In this document: piece after piece, positions 30,901-36,269 of the stretch
Position numbering within the stretch: position 1 is the stretch's first letter
How the letters are laid out: each line of letters begins with the position of its first letter
Assembly: GCA_030159075.1 (NCBI GenBank)
Contig: BROG01000808.1
Span: 159,501-223,500 of the forward strand
Reading direction: 5' to 3'
DNA from: Atrina japonica
Taxonomy: Eukaryota > Mollusca > Bivalvia > Pterioida > Pinnidae
DNA: 64,000 bases
Program-made: the position numbers and the translations under genes
Notes under the pieces: generated by a model
Told to the model about the DNA's origin: nothing
What the model saw: only the letters and a program-made list of their open reading frames with translations
The model's database searches: none

Positions 30901-31899
30901 TTCCTGATTCCGTACAACCCTTTCAAAAAGGCAGTGAACGTCCGTCACAGGTTCGGTATCAAACACATTCAAATTTCCTAAAGTATGATGATAAATTCAG
31001 ATTTTTTTTTTCAAAAAATGGTAGATCTGATGTAACTGAAATACAAAACATTCCAAACTGATCATAAAAAAGCATAGGTTTGGTTAGGTTCTGTTAGGTT
31101 TGGTTCTTATACCCACCCTAATAAGTCAATAAACAGGAAAAAGCTTTGAAATAGACTAAATTTTACCTTAAAATATATACATACTTGAAAGTTGCAATTA
31201 ATGAAACATATATAAAACGTGTATATTAATTTACTCTTTAAGAAAAATTGACCTCAATAAATTTCCAAATGACCCTTATTTTCAATAGAATGAAAAGGGT
31301 CTAGCCTACTTTAGTTTAGGGGAAAACCCTTTATTCCTTACCTTAACAATTGACATTATTATATTTCAATATAAAATAAATACAAGCAGATACTGTCTGC
31401 ACTAATATAAAAAAAACATTTTAAATTTCTATTTCATTCAGACTGGCCTATATCTTTTACACAAGGTAAGCCTTAACCGAAACTGAAAATGAAATCAACG
31501 GTAGACTAACGAAGACAGAATATGAGAAGTGACTTCCTGTGGATTTTCCTTAGCCTACTTGTTTTTAACTCTAGACATGTATCAATGAAAGAAGTCTCAT
31601 TTTCATACAATCAAGGAAATTGGTTTACGCCGAGTTTCTCAGTCAATCAAACAAAAACTAGTTCTAACCCAAAATAAAAATGAAAGAAATTTGATCATCG
31701 ATGGCGGTGTTCTTGAGCCATCTCCCAGAACAAACTCCGACGATATTTGAAGGTGACTAACACAGATTTAACTTTAGAATTAATTAGAATGAAGTAAGAC
31801 TACATGTTAAATCATTTAGGTTTGTTAAACAATTCTCCACTCTACCCAAAGTGACACAAAGTTTACACTTTGGCGCTCACCTGCATAAACATCCGCCAT
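1171..31899 (-). CDS. RANBP3: Ran-binding protein 3, 5' part (12 exons, C-terminus off window)
   Basis: RanBP3 is a nuclear cofactor of the exportin CRM1: it stabilises CRM1-RanGTP-cargo complexes and also helps export some signalling proteins. Twelve exons on the minus strand join to 1,122 nt (374 codons) with every splice phase consistent. Seen in the sequence: the start MADVY, a low-complexity Ser/Pro/Glu-rich N-terminal half, two FIFGQN motifs (residues about 253-258 and 278-283) each followed by a Leu-x-[ED/DR]-R-V tail, and at the end VTGEEGESNVLQ, which matches the VITGEEAESNVLQ lead-in to the RanBP3 Ran-binding domain as I know the vertebrate protein. The Ran-binding domain must lie in exons left of position 1. 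The start codon is the first ATG after a CpG-bearing upstream region with an E2F-like site, and the protein start resembles vertebrate MADL. The gene spans more than 31 kb because of repeat-filled introns. Family identity is secure; use of each small exon is inferred from splice signals only. Confidence 0.9.
3341..3551 (-). CDS. RANBP3: RANBP3 exon 11, second FGQN motif
   Basis: A 211-nt exon with acceptor TATGTACAG and donor GTAAAG. It encodes GGFIFGQNLADRVIKFSQQ and then a long acidic Asp/Glu/Asn/Lys tail. The duplicated FGQN-Leu-x-x-Arg-Val block is diagnostic for the family. It ends in phase 1. Confidence 0.92.
3990..4115 (-). repeat. Dispersed repeat, inverted relative of 11,750-11,860
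   Basis: The reverse complement reads TTTCATTGTCAGTGCTCTA, then an ATACAAT block, then GAGGGGAT, closely matching the end of the 11,480-11,860 repeat. Confidence 0.55.
4120..4665. repeat. Tandem repeat, about 140-bp unit, about 4 copies
   Basis: Units share GTTTCCAGAAAGTAGGT, CACATCTAGGG(T/C)A(C/T)ATGAGG and CCAATCCACCCAGTA. It lies in the intron between exons 11 and 10. Confidence 0.8.
5050..5290 (-). repeat. SINE family II copy (tRNA-derived)
   Basis: On the minus strand it begins GGCCTCTGTAACTGAGTGG (A-box-like head), followed by a GAAATCTCTCACCTCTGA block, a degenerate B box (CTCAAACCC) and a body containing GACTGGTGGTCTCTTCC and CTCTCCTCCACCA. The same order is seen at 49,085, 52,560 and 60,945. 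Confidence 0.7.
5255..5735. repeat. Minisatellite made of SINE II heads, 54/65-bp unit, 8 copies
   Basis: Eight copies of CCA(C/T)TCAG(T/C)(T/C)ACAGA(G/A)GCCC alternate with a spacer containing AATGTACATTGCAGACTTG. Units come in two lengths, with or without CTGTTAAGAG. The repeated core is the reverse complement of the tRNA-like head of the adjacent SINE. Confidence 0.85.
6148..6226 (-). CDS. RANBP3: RANBP3 exon 10, first FGQN motif
   Basis: A 79-nt exon with acceptor ATTTTACAG and donor GTAAGT. It encodes a Ser/Gly-rich lead and KNEFIFGQNLTERVT, which matches the FVFGQNMSERV motif characteristic of RanBP3. Confidence 0.92.
7573..7653. mobile_element. Mutator-like MITE, copy 1
   Basis: An 81-bp near-palindrome with TIR TAGGCCGAACTTTCTGC, flanked by the 9-bp direct repeat GTGTTCGAC at 7,564-7,572 and 7,654-7,662. 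It is too short to encode anything. The 9-bp duplication points to a MULE-type transposase in trans. Confidence 0.85.
7679..7778. mobile_element. Hairpin MITE
   Basis: The arms TTGGGGATTCTATCGTGGCC and (reverse complement of the right arm) TTGGGGATTCTGTCGCGGCC flank a short loop, with partial match continuing outward. It lies between two other small palindromic elements. Confidence 0.65.
7784..7932. mobile_element. Hairpin MITE with about 65-bp arms
   Basis: The left arm contains GAGAGTCAAACACCC and GACAAACACCTATA; the right arm is its imperfect inverse (TATAGGTGTTTGTC, GGGTGTTGGACTCTAG). Nearly the whole element folds on itself. Confidence 0.75.
8219..8301. repeat. (CA)n(TA)n microsatellite
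   Basis: About 26 CA units run directly into about 15 TA units. The ORFs read through it on both strands are artefacts. Confidence 0.97.
9458..9560. mobile_element. Mutator-like MITE, copy 2
   Basis: The ends TAGGCTGAACTTTCTGC and its imperfect inverse are flanked by the 9-bp direct repeat CTTCCGCAC at 9,449-9,457 and 9,561-9,569. Both the TIR and the duplication length match copies 1 and 3. Confidence 0.82.
11153..11431 (-). mobile_element. SINE family I, full length
   Basis: A tRNA-derived SINE in minus orientation; the plus strand shows TTGTTGTTTAATGTCCCACT at the left (3' tail) and the A-box complement ACTGAACCAGGCCGGC at the right. It is flanked by a perfect 15-bp target duplication, GGGATATAGGATTAG (11,138-11,152 and 11,432-11,446). 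It lies in the intron between exons 10 and 9. Confidence 0.92.
11480..11860 (+). repeat. Two-to-three-copy tandem repeat, about 150-bp unit
   Basis: Units share GCTCTAACAA, TCA(A/T)GGAATTTCA-type and AGAGTTA(T/C)TGnCCTTTG blocks followed by TTATTTCA. The ORF across it is a by-product. Confidence 0.6.
12061..12214 (-). CDS. RANBP3: RANBP3 exon 9
   Basis: A 154-nt exon with acceptor TGTGTTACAG and donor GTAAGT. It encodes a Lys/Glu-rich head (LEKKEKENQE) with a basic patch VVKKQK, then NPFLSNTDNSGGTENYFASAF. The TENYF segment parallels TATNYF just before an FGQN motif in vertebrate RanBP3 (from memory). It ends in phase 2. Confidence 0.9.
12380..12775. repeat. Dispersed repeat with GGTCAAAGTC/AGGTCAC motifs
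   Basis: Repeated GTCAAAGGTCACTTGGTCAA, AAGTCA(A/G)GGTACCAAATG and AAGCTCTGGTCATA blocks occur in about three diverged units. The same sequence recurs at 63,780-64,000. Confidence 0.75.
12981..13118 (-). CDS. RANBP3: RANBP3 exon 8, acidic, possibly alternative
   Basis: 138 nt between acceptor TTCCAGTCAG and donor GTATGT, phase 1 at both ends, open throughout and acidic and Ser/Thr-rich (QLGSFSESVTVETQSDSEIN and onward to NSEDDCPSS). It fits between exons 7 and 9 in frame, and skipping it would also keep the frame, so it may be a cassette exon. The next upstream acceptor (TTCCAG, four bases earlier) would break the frame. No homology was recognised; the call rests on phase, codon content and splice sites. 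Confidence 0.6.
13664..14085. mobile_element. TIR element related to 56,817-57,814
   Basis: The left end is ACTGAACCCTCTTTATAATG followed by ACCATG; the right end, inverted, carries GCTTTGTAACGACCAT. The left end matches TACAGTGAACCCTCTTTAC of the larger element in the P450 intron. The right end is degraded. Confidence 0.5.
14329..14421 (-). CDS. RANBP3: RANBP3 exon 7
   Basis: A 93-nt symmetric phase-1 exon with acceptor TTTCTGCAG and donor GTGAGT. It encodes a stretch including PSKMLIRPSALSAQVQNMK. The LIRPSAL part resembles the VLRPAVLQ segment of vertebrate RanBP3 as I recall it. Confidence 0.85.
14575..15793. mobile_element. hAT-like non-autonomous element
   Basis: The termini CAGGGGTGAAAATAA and, inverted, CAGGGGTGGAAATTA form a TIR of about 15 bp starting CAGGGGT, typical of hAT elements. 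There is no transposase ORF. An 8-bp target duplication is not clear. Confidence 0.55.
15007..15057. repeat. (TA)n microsatellite
   Basis: About 25 TA units inside the hAT-like element; a shorter TA run lies at 14,850-14,871. Confidence 0.95.
16600..17220. repeat. Two-copy repeat, about 200-bp unit
   Basis: Both halves contain GGGTCAAAAT(T)AGGCCACAGC, a TGT(A/T)GTAATG-type block and CTGCAGTAC(T/A)TTGCCCACAATG-type sequence. Confidence 0.6.
17440..17745. repeat. Two-copy repeat ending in a (GACA) tract
   Basis: Two units of about 175 bp share GTGACCTTG, GGACCTGACCCAAA, TCAATAGGGTTCTT and CATCATGCAATCT, and end in GGACAGACAGACAGACGGAC. Confidence 0.75.
18133..20680. mobile_element. 2.5-kb TIR element without transposase
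   Basis: A perfect 15-bp terminal inverted repeat, TAGCAACCCCAGCTC, at 18,133-18,147 and 20,666-20,680 is flanked by the 7-bp direct repeat CTAATAT (18,126-18,132 and 20,681-20,687). The inside is AT-rich, has an internal duplication near the left end and no long ORF. The superfamily is not assigned. It is inserted in the RANBP3 intron between exons 7 and 6. Confidence 0.8.
18350..18665. repeat. Internal two-copy repeat of the TIR element
   Basis: Two units of about 170 bp share GAG(A/T)TATCTTTCTAAA, CATGATTT-N-TTATGCTGAAT-type and CAGTCAAAAAA blocks. Confidence 0.7.
21377..21430 (-). CDS. RANBP3: RANBP3 exon 6
   Basis: A 54-nt symmetric phase-1 exon with acceptor CTTTGCAG and donor GTAAGA. 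It encodes DEKNAEGHRSSILAPSRL plus one base. It contains the second APSRL block. Confidence 0.85.
21931..21990. repeat. (TA)n microsatellite with CA-rich flank
   Basis: An interrupted TA run followed by ACACACACCCACACAC-type sequence up to about 22,035. Confidence 0.95.
22925..23196 (-). mobile_element. SINE family I relative, old and diverged
   Basis: It has the same block order as the SINE at 11,153: TTTATTGTTTGTTTATCGG tail, GACCTATGCTA, AACGTGCCAAGCC, CTGTCTCAATCTGAAGGACA, then AATCAAGAGACGAGCA. It carries many substitutions and has lost the terminal tRNA-like end. Confidence 0.7.
23833..23901 (-). CDS. RANBP3: RANBP3 exon 5
   Basis: A 69-nt symmetric phase-1 exon with acceptor TATTTTCAG and donor GTATGT. 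It encodes VVIAPSRLGASPFLSKQPEN and a short tail. It carries an (I/L)APSRLG block that recurs in exon 6, suggesting old internal duplication of short exons. Confidence 0.85.
24238..24668. mobile_element. 431-bp TIR element
   Basis: The left terminus CAGTGCTCCAGATAA and the inverted right terminus CAATGCTCCAGATAA match at 14 of 15 bases. It is non-coding. Its right end lies only 125 bp from the donor of RANBP3 exon 4. Confidence 0.65.
24793..24882 (-). CDS. RANBP3: RANBP3 exon 4
   Basis: A 90-nt exon, phase 1 at both ends, encoding AVAPPNPFGPRPVLKTDVV followed by a Ser/Thr/Gln tail. The acceptor is CATTTCAG; the donor GTCTCT is weak, so the 3' border is the least certain part. Being symmetric, it could be skipped without a frameshift. 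Confidence 0.75.
26105..26284. mobile_element. 180-bp MITE
   Basis: The left end TACAGTGAAACCTG and the inverted right end TACAGTAAAACATG form short TIRs. It lies in the RANBP3 intron between exons 4 and 3. Confidence 0.6.
26627..26657 (-). CDS. RANBP3: RANBP3 exon 3 (31-nt micro-exon)
   Basis: Acceptor TTAATAG and donor GTAAGT flank 31 nt encoding AKEDQSPGYN plus one base. It converts phase 0 (end of exon 2) to phase 1 (start of exon 4), so without it exons 2 and 4 would be out of frame. That dependence is the main argument that this very short exon is real. Confidence 0.75.
27522..27586 (-). CDS. RANBP3: RANBP3 exon 2
   Basis: A 65-nt exon with acceptor TATTTCAG and donor GTATGT. It encodes a polar stretch, ESNDKARGEVEGQQSDQEQ, ending TQQ in phase 0. 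It is Gln/Glu-rich with no domain, as expected for the disordered N-terminus of RanBP3. Confidence 0.85.
29800..30489. mobile_element. 690-bp TIR element
   Basis: The left end TCCTACTAATTAGAGTATAC and the inverted right end TCCTACTAAATAGAGTATGC match at 18 of 20 bases. No flanking duplication was found. The ORF at 29,906-30,091 inside it has no recognisable product. It lies in RANBP3 intron 1. Confidence 0.7.
30725..31058. repeat. 334-bp imperfect hairpin, arms about 125-140 bp
   Basis: The left arm runs from GTTTGGAATGTTTT through CAGTTACATCA, ATCTGAATTTATC and TGATACGGAACCTGTG; the right arm is its inverse, ending CATTCCAAAC. The central loop is short. It lies in RANBP3 intron 1, about 0.8 kb downstream of exon 1. 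Confidence 0.85.
31881..31899 (-). CDS. RANBP3: RANBP3 exon 1 (start codon)
   Basis: The exon encodes MADVYA plus one base and is followed by the donor GTGAGC. The ATG context CAACATGGCGG is a good initiation context and also resembles a YY1 motif (AAnATGGCGG), which often overlaps start codons of housekeeping genes. It ends in phase 1, matching exon 2. Confidence 0.85.
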
Positions 31900-32010
31900 G
31901 TTGATTTACTCGTTCCTAAATCCTTCACACAATCGGGAAAAAAAAGATGGGAATAAGTTAACAATTGGCGCGAAATTTGAAATGACAATTTAGCATAAAG
32001 AATAGATATG
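31900..32010 (-). promoter_or_regulatory. RANBP3 proximal promoter with E2F-like site
   Basis: On the gene strand TTTCGCGCCAA (31,965-31,975) matches the E2F consensus TTTSGCGC and lies about 65 bp upstream of the ATG. No TATA box is obvious in this stretch. The location fits a CpG-type housekeeping promoter; the function is inferred. Confidence 0.45.
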
Positions 32011-32129
32011 CCGATCGTCTTTAGATAGACTCTAGATCTATTAAATTAATCTGTGACAGTTATTTGAAAAGAGGTTTATAAAGCTATGGGAAAATTGCGT
32101 GTTTTGATATGTCTGTATGGGGGGGACTT

Positions 32130-32365
32130 CCCACCAGTCCGAATATCCACTAGTCCGAACGTTAACCAGTCCGATAGAAAAAGTCGGAGGCGGAGAATTC
32201 TGGTTGATCCAGATGAGAAACTCCACCAGTCCGAAGGATCACCAGTCCGACAGAAAACATAGGAGGGGATTGGGGTGGATCCACATCCGAAGGTCCATTA
32301 GTCCGAAGGTTCACCAGCCCGACATAAAAAGACGTAGACGAAGGATTGGAATTGATCCGGTCCCC
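32130..32365. repeat. Tandem repeat with CCAGTCCGA motif, about 80-bp unit, 3 copies
   Basis: Repeated CACCAGTCCGA(A/C) and GTCCGAAGG(T/A)(T/C)CA blocks alternate with GATAGAAAA-type and GGTTGATCCA/GGTGGATCCA. The open frames on both strands are due to the repeat. It lies 230-470 bp upstream of the RANBP3 ATG. Confidence 0.8.
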
Positions 32366-32420
32366 ATATTTAGCCTTCAATAGCAGATTTTATGGGTAGG
32401 TGGACGGTCCACGCCTTACC

Positions 32421-32518
32421 CAGGCCGAACTTTCTGCCCCGATTTTAAGCGTTAATATCAGTGTTTTACACCCTCCCCCAAAAAAATCCCTTAAAATCGG
32501 AGAGGAAAGTTCGGCCTA
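32421..32518. mobile_element. Mutator-like MITE, copy 3
   Basis: The TIR AGGCCGAACTTTC followed by TGCCCCGATTTTAAG, with an imperfect inverse at the other end, is flanked by the 9-bp direct repeat CGCCTTACC (32,412-32,420 and 32,519-32,527). It lies about 520 bp upstream of the RANBP3 start. Confidence 0.85.
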
Positions 32519-32671
32519 CGCCTTACCCTACCTGGAGTGAGTGCCGTTTGATTTGGGTTTTTTTAGCGTATTTCTTTAAATGAAATCAAATATTCTCTAC
32601 GATTTATCATCTGCACTGTGAAGATGAAACAAATCTAGCTATTAGTGTATTACATCAGCAAATTGAAAGTC

Positions 32672-32835
32672 GGGGGGGGGGGGGGGGGGGTTAGGGGCTA
32701 AACCAACTTAAACACATACACACGCCAGAAACGTCTGGGGGCTAAGCCCCAATTTTTAACACCTATGTCTATCTTTGCAAAAAAAAGGGGGGGCTAAGCC
32801 CCCCTAGCCCCCCGGTTCCGACGCCTATGTATTAT
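32672..32835. repeat. Poly-G run and G-rich/C-rich palindromes
   Basis: Nineteen consecutive G (32,672-32,690) are followed by GGGGCTAAGCCCC palindromes and CCCCCCGGTTCCGACGCCTA. The last block recurs inverted at 33,625-33,650 (TAGGCGTCGGAGCCGCGGGG). Confidence 0.8.
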
Positions 32836-32899
32836 AAATATGAACATAAACATATCTAGTGTAAAGTTATCTTGAACTTGTCAACTTTGTCATGTTGTA

Positions 32900-32933
<34 letters not shown>

Positions 32934-33656
32934 TTTTACAACATGACACATCGTTCTCCGGGATAATTCTTATCGGGTGAAAAAATATTTCGAGAAAACG
33001 AAGTAATAACAAATACATTGTATTTTGTTTTCTCTCTAGTGGATCGTGCATATTCCGACGCTCCACCGTTGGCGTTTTGTCGTCTTTTAGTCCAGTCATT
33101 TTGATGGTTCTAAGTAGACTAATCACCAATAAATAACATATAAAAAGTCAACAAAAATCTATGTAGGGGAACAGTTTGAATTTTGAATGTAAACTATTGT
33201 TTCAATGTCGCAGTATTACATAACTTTTATGTGCCACCGTAGTTTTAAAGGGAGTGAATTATGACAACAAAATCTCAAGTAACCCGAACCCGTACTCGCA
33301 GTCATTTCTATAAACAAGCAAACAGAGACTTCAAACAACAACGGACTTAACATTAAATATTTTAAATTAATGTATCTTATTGATTAAAGGTATATTCTAT
33401 TCAATAATTTCCTGAAACAATCATAAGTCACTGATCGACTAAATACTTTTTATTTCAGCGTTTTGATACTCGAGAGTCGAACCGTCAATGACTGAATGAG
33501 GTTGATTTCAAAGTTTACATTTAGTACAAAAAGATAGATATAAATCAGCAGGTCATTATTTATGGCCCATACTTTATAAGCCTAGGCAACAAAAAACATA
33601 ATCACATTTGAATGGATAATATATCACATAGGCGTCGGAGCCGCGGGGGGGGGGCT

Positions 33657-34690
33657 TCTTTTACCTGCCGACACCTACTGTGACACGGGACCTCGGTTTT
33701 TACTGTCTCATCCGAAGGACAGGAAACCAACCTGCCGCCGACTAGATTCGAACTCACGACATCACGATCAAGAGTCGAGTTCAAAAATTTATTATTAAAA
33801 GTAAACGATTTCAGGACTAGAAGAGATTAAAGCGTTATAAATTTTGTTCTAAATTACTTTAGTCTTCGAAATAAATGTATATATGCATATTTATCTATCA
33901 TACTATAAAATAATTGCAGTAATTATACTTGTGTAGCATTATATTGTTATCACAATATAACATACAACACCTGCCAGATTTTTGTATATTATCTATTGTA
34001 ATCATATCTAAACTCAAAACTCCTGTTAGTGTGTAATCTACTGTTATTATACTATAGCAAAAAACCTTGTTTGTATATTATCGAATTTTATCATACCGCA
34101 ACATAAACCCCCTGTCAATGTATTCGTATCATTTATTTATTGTTATTAGTGTATAATATATAACTGTAGTAACCGTATTCGTTTTTTATTCTAATGTAAT
34201 ACTACATCACAAATCTACAGGTATTTTTTTTCAGATCTTATTTATTGTTATCATGCTACGCCTCAAATCTGTAGTTAATGTTTTACTTATTATCGTATTT
34301 CTTATGCCTCAAATGTTTCTTATGAGCTGTTCATTGTCAGCAATTAATGATGTTTGTACCCATTCCTTTTTGTGCGGTCGACTCACTTTGTGTAAACAGT
34401 GCACCCCCATATACTCCTGCATACTTCACAACTACCCCTTCTCATTCTCATTTTTATTGTATCTAATATATATATATATTTTTTTACTTTATTTGATGTT
34501 GCTTATTAACAACCAAGGTCATCTATTTAATTATTATTGATGTGTATCAAAGGAAATGGATGATACATAAGTACTTAAATGTGCTTGTTTTCCAAATCCT
34601 TTTGACTGTAATTTGTGAGCAATATGTGTATATGAGTTCTGTTTACAAATAAAGTTTAAACTAAGAGTCGAGCGCGCTGCCGACTGACAC
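33657..34690 (-). mobile_element. SINE family I copy split by an insertion
   Basis: The SINE occupies 33,657-33,779 (CCGACACCTACTGTGACACG through ATCACGATCAAGAGTCGAG) and resumes at 34,663 with AAGAGTCGAGCGCGCTGCC. In intact copies these parts are contiguous. The left (3') part of the SINE is missing and is replaced by the G-rich repeat at 33,625-33,650. Confidence 0.8.
33780..34662. mobile_element. 883-bp insertion inside the SINE
   Basis: It is bounded on both sides by AAGAGTCGAG (33,770-33,779 and 34,663-34,672), a 10-bp target duplication. The interior is AT-rich, with diverged TTATTGTTAT(C/T)A-type repeats and a terminal AATAAA at 34,648. No TIR and no poly-A tail are visible. The 95-codon ORF at 34,253-34,540 is hydrophobic and unrecognised. 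Confidence 0.75.
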
Positions 34691-35376
34691 GGGATGGTTC
34701 TTAAGTTTATGTGGCAAGATTTGCACACGTGTGAAAATACAAAGGTAAGTAAATTTACTCACGTATACAAATGTGGTACATGGACACATTAATTTGCGTA
34801 AGTAGACTAAATTTACATGTGGAGCAAATCTCCTGTAAAGTCTTATTAATAAGTGTTGTTTATTGTTATGTTAACCTACAAAGTGATTTTGAATGTCAAA
34901 TAACAATTGAACAAGAACAGAAAGTATGATATAAGCCAATCGGCAACTAGATGATAAGACAGCTTCTAGTTGGACCTGTGTAATAAAATATAGAATCCTG
35001 CCGACATTTGAGGGAAATACGTGTAATTATGACGTCATAATGACGTAAAAAAATTCTTAAATTTTTGAAATACTGATATATCATGAAATATTGGCATTAT
35101 TTGTATCTATGAATATTTAATATGTTGATATATATTGCCGTAAACTGATAAATTGAATCAATTTAATACCCGTACCCCCTTGTTTTTAGCCACAATTTTC
35201 TGCTATCAGTCCTTATAAAAAATTCAAAATTTTGTAATGTTCCACCCAACTGACACTTAGACGTTTGACATACCATAATTTACACATCTAAGTTTGTGAA
35301 AATCATGAAATAATTTCTTTTGCAATTAGTTTATGCATTTGTCAATTTTTGCCATAAACAAATAAGTGAATTTACT
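34691..35376. other. Intergenic, nothing recognised
   Basis: AT-rich sequence with no credible ORF, splice-bounded exon or clear repeat. Confidence 0.6.
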
Positions 35377-36169
35377 GTCGTCTTTTCGCCTCGGTAATTT
35401 GCGACCTTAAAATGTCGTCTTTTCGCTTTGCCAATTTGCGACCTTAAAATGTTGTCTTTTCGTCTCGCTAATTTGCGACTTTAAGAGTAATTCTTTGTAA
35501 AGACCAAAAAATTATTTAAGTGCTGAGAAATGGTATGTCACAGAATATGCTCATATTTACTATATATGTTGATTATAGAATACATGGCAACAAAGAGTTG
35601 TTTTTCACAAGATTTGTCCTCTTACCCATATAGAAAATGGCATTTTTGCATAGTTTCAACATTTTTTTTATATAACATACTGAAATCAATAATGTAAATA
35701 TTTTATTTGAATCACCTTTGATTCGACATTCAAAACAATAAAAGCCAAAGTGGTAATCAGTACAGAAGGTATTTTGCCTAATACTTAAAGAGGGGGTCGC
35801 AATTATCCAATTAGAAGAATTTTATGATTTTTTGATTTTTCAAGACTTTACCCCCCCAAAAATGCAGCATAGAAAATTTTAAGATACTTTGACCTAAAGT
35901 TTGAATAAGTCTTATAGAACAATATATTATAAAATCAGAGCGGGTAATTTTTTCGTTTCTTAGCAACGGTTACCAAGTTTAGCTATTTTAAGAATTTTCA
36001 ACGTATATAGTTCAACTAAATTTCTCCTATCATTTCAAATCTTCATAATAGTTTTAAATCTAACTTTCAAATATAGTAAATGTTTTAATTTATAACATGT
36101 TAAGGTATCAAATTTGCGGGTAAATATACGACATTTTAAGGTCTAAAACTGGCGAGGCGAAAAGACGAC
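35377..36169. mobile_element. 793-bp foldback element
   Basis: The left end is GTCGTCTTTTCGCCTCG, then GACCTTAAAATGTCG; the right end is the inverse (CGACATTTTAAGGTC, then CGAGGCGAAAAGACGAC). The left end is followed by two more tandem copies of the TIR (GTCTTTTCG-N-TTTGCGAC, period about 45 bp). It is non-coding, followed by an A-rich (CAAAAA)n stretch. Confidence 0.85.
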
Positions 36170-36269
36170 AAAAAAAAAATCAAAAACAAAAACAAAAACA
36201 AAAAAAGAAAAGCAAAAAAAAAAAAAAAAAACCGACAATAGAGTCGCTAGTTTGTGGGGAGAAAAGACG

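Noticed and set aside
32117..32383. Long ORFs on both strands
   Set aside because: Caused by the three-copy CCAGTCCGA tandem repeat.
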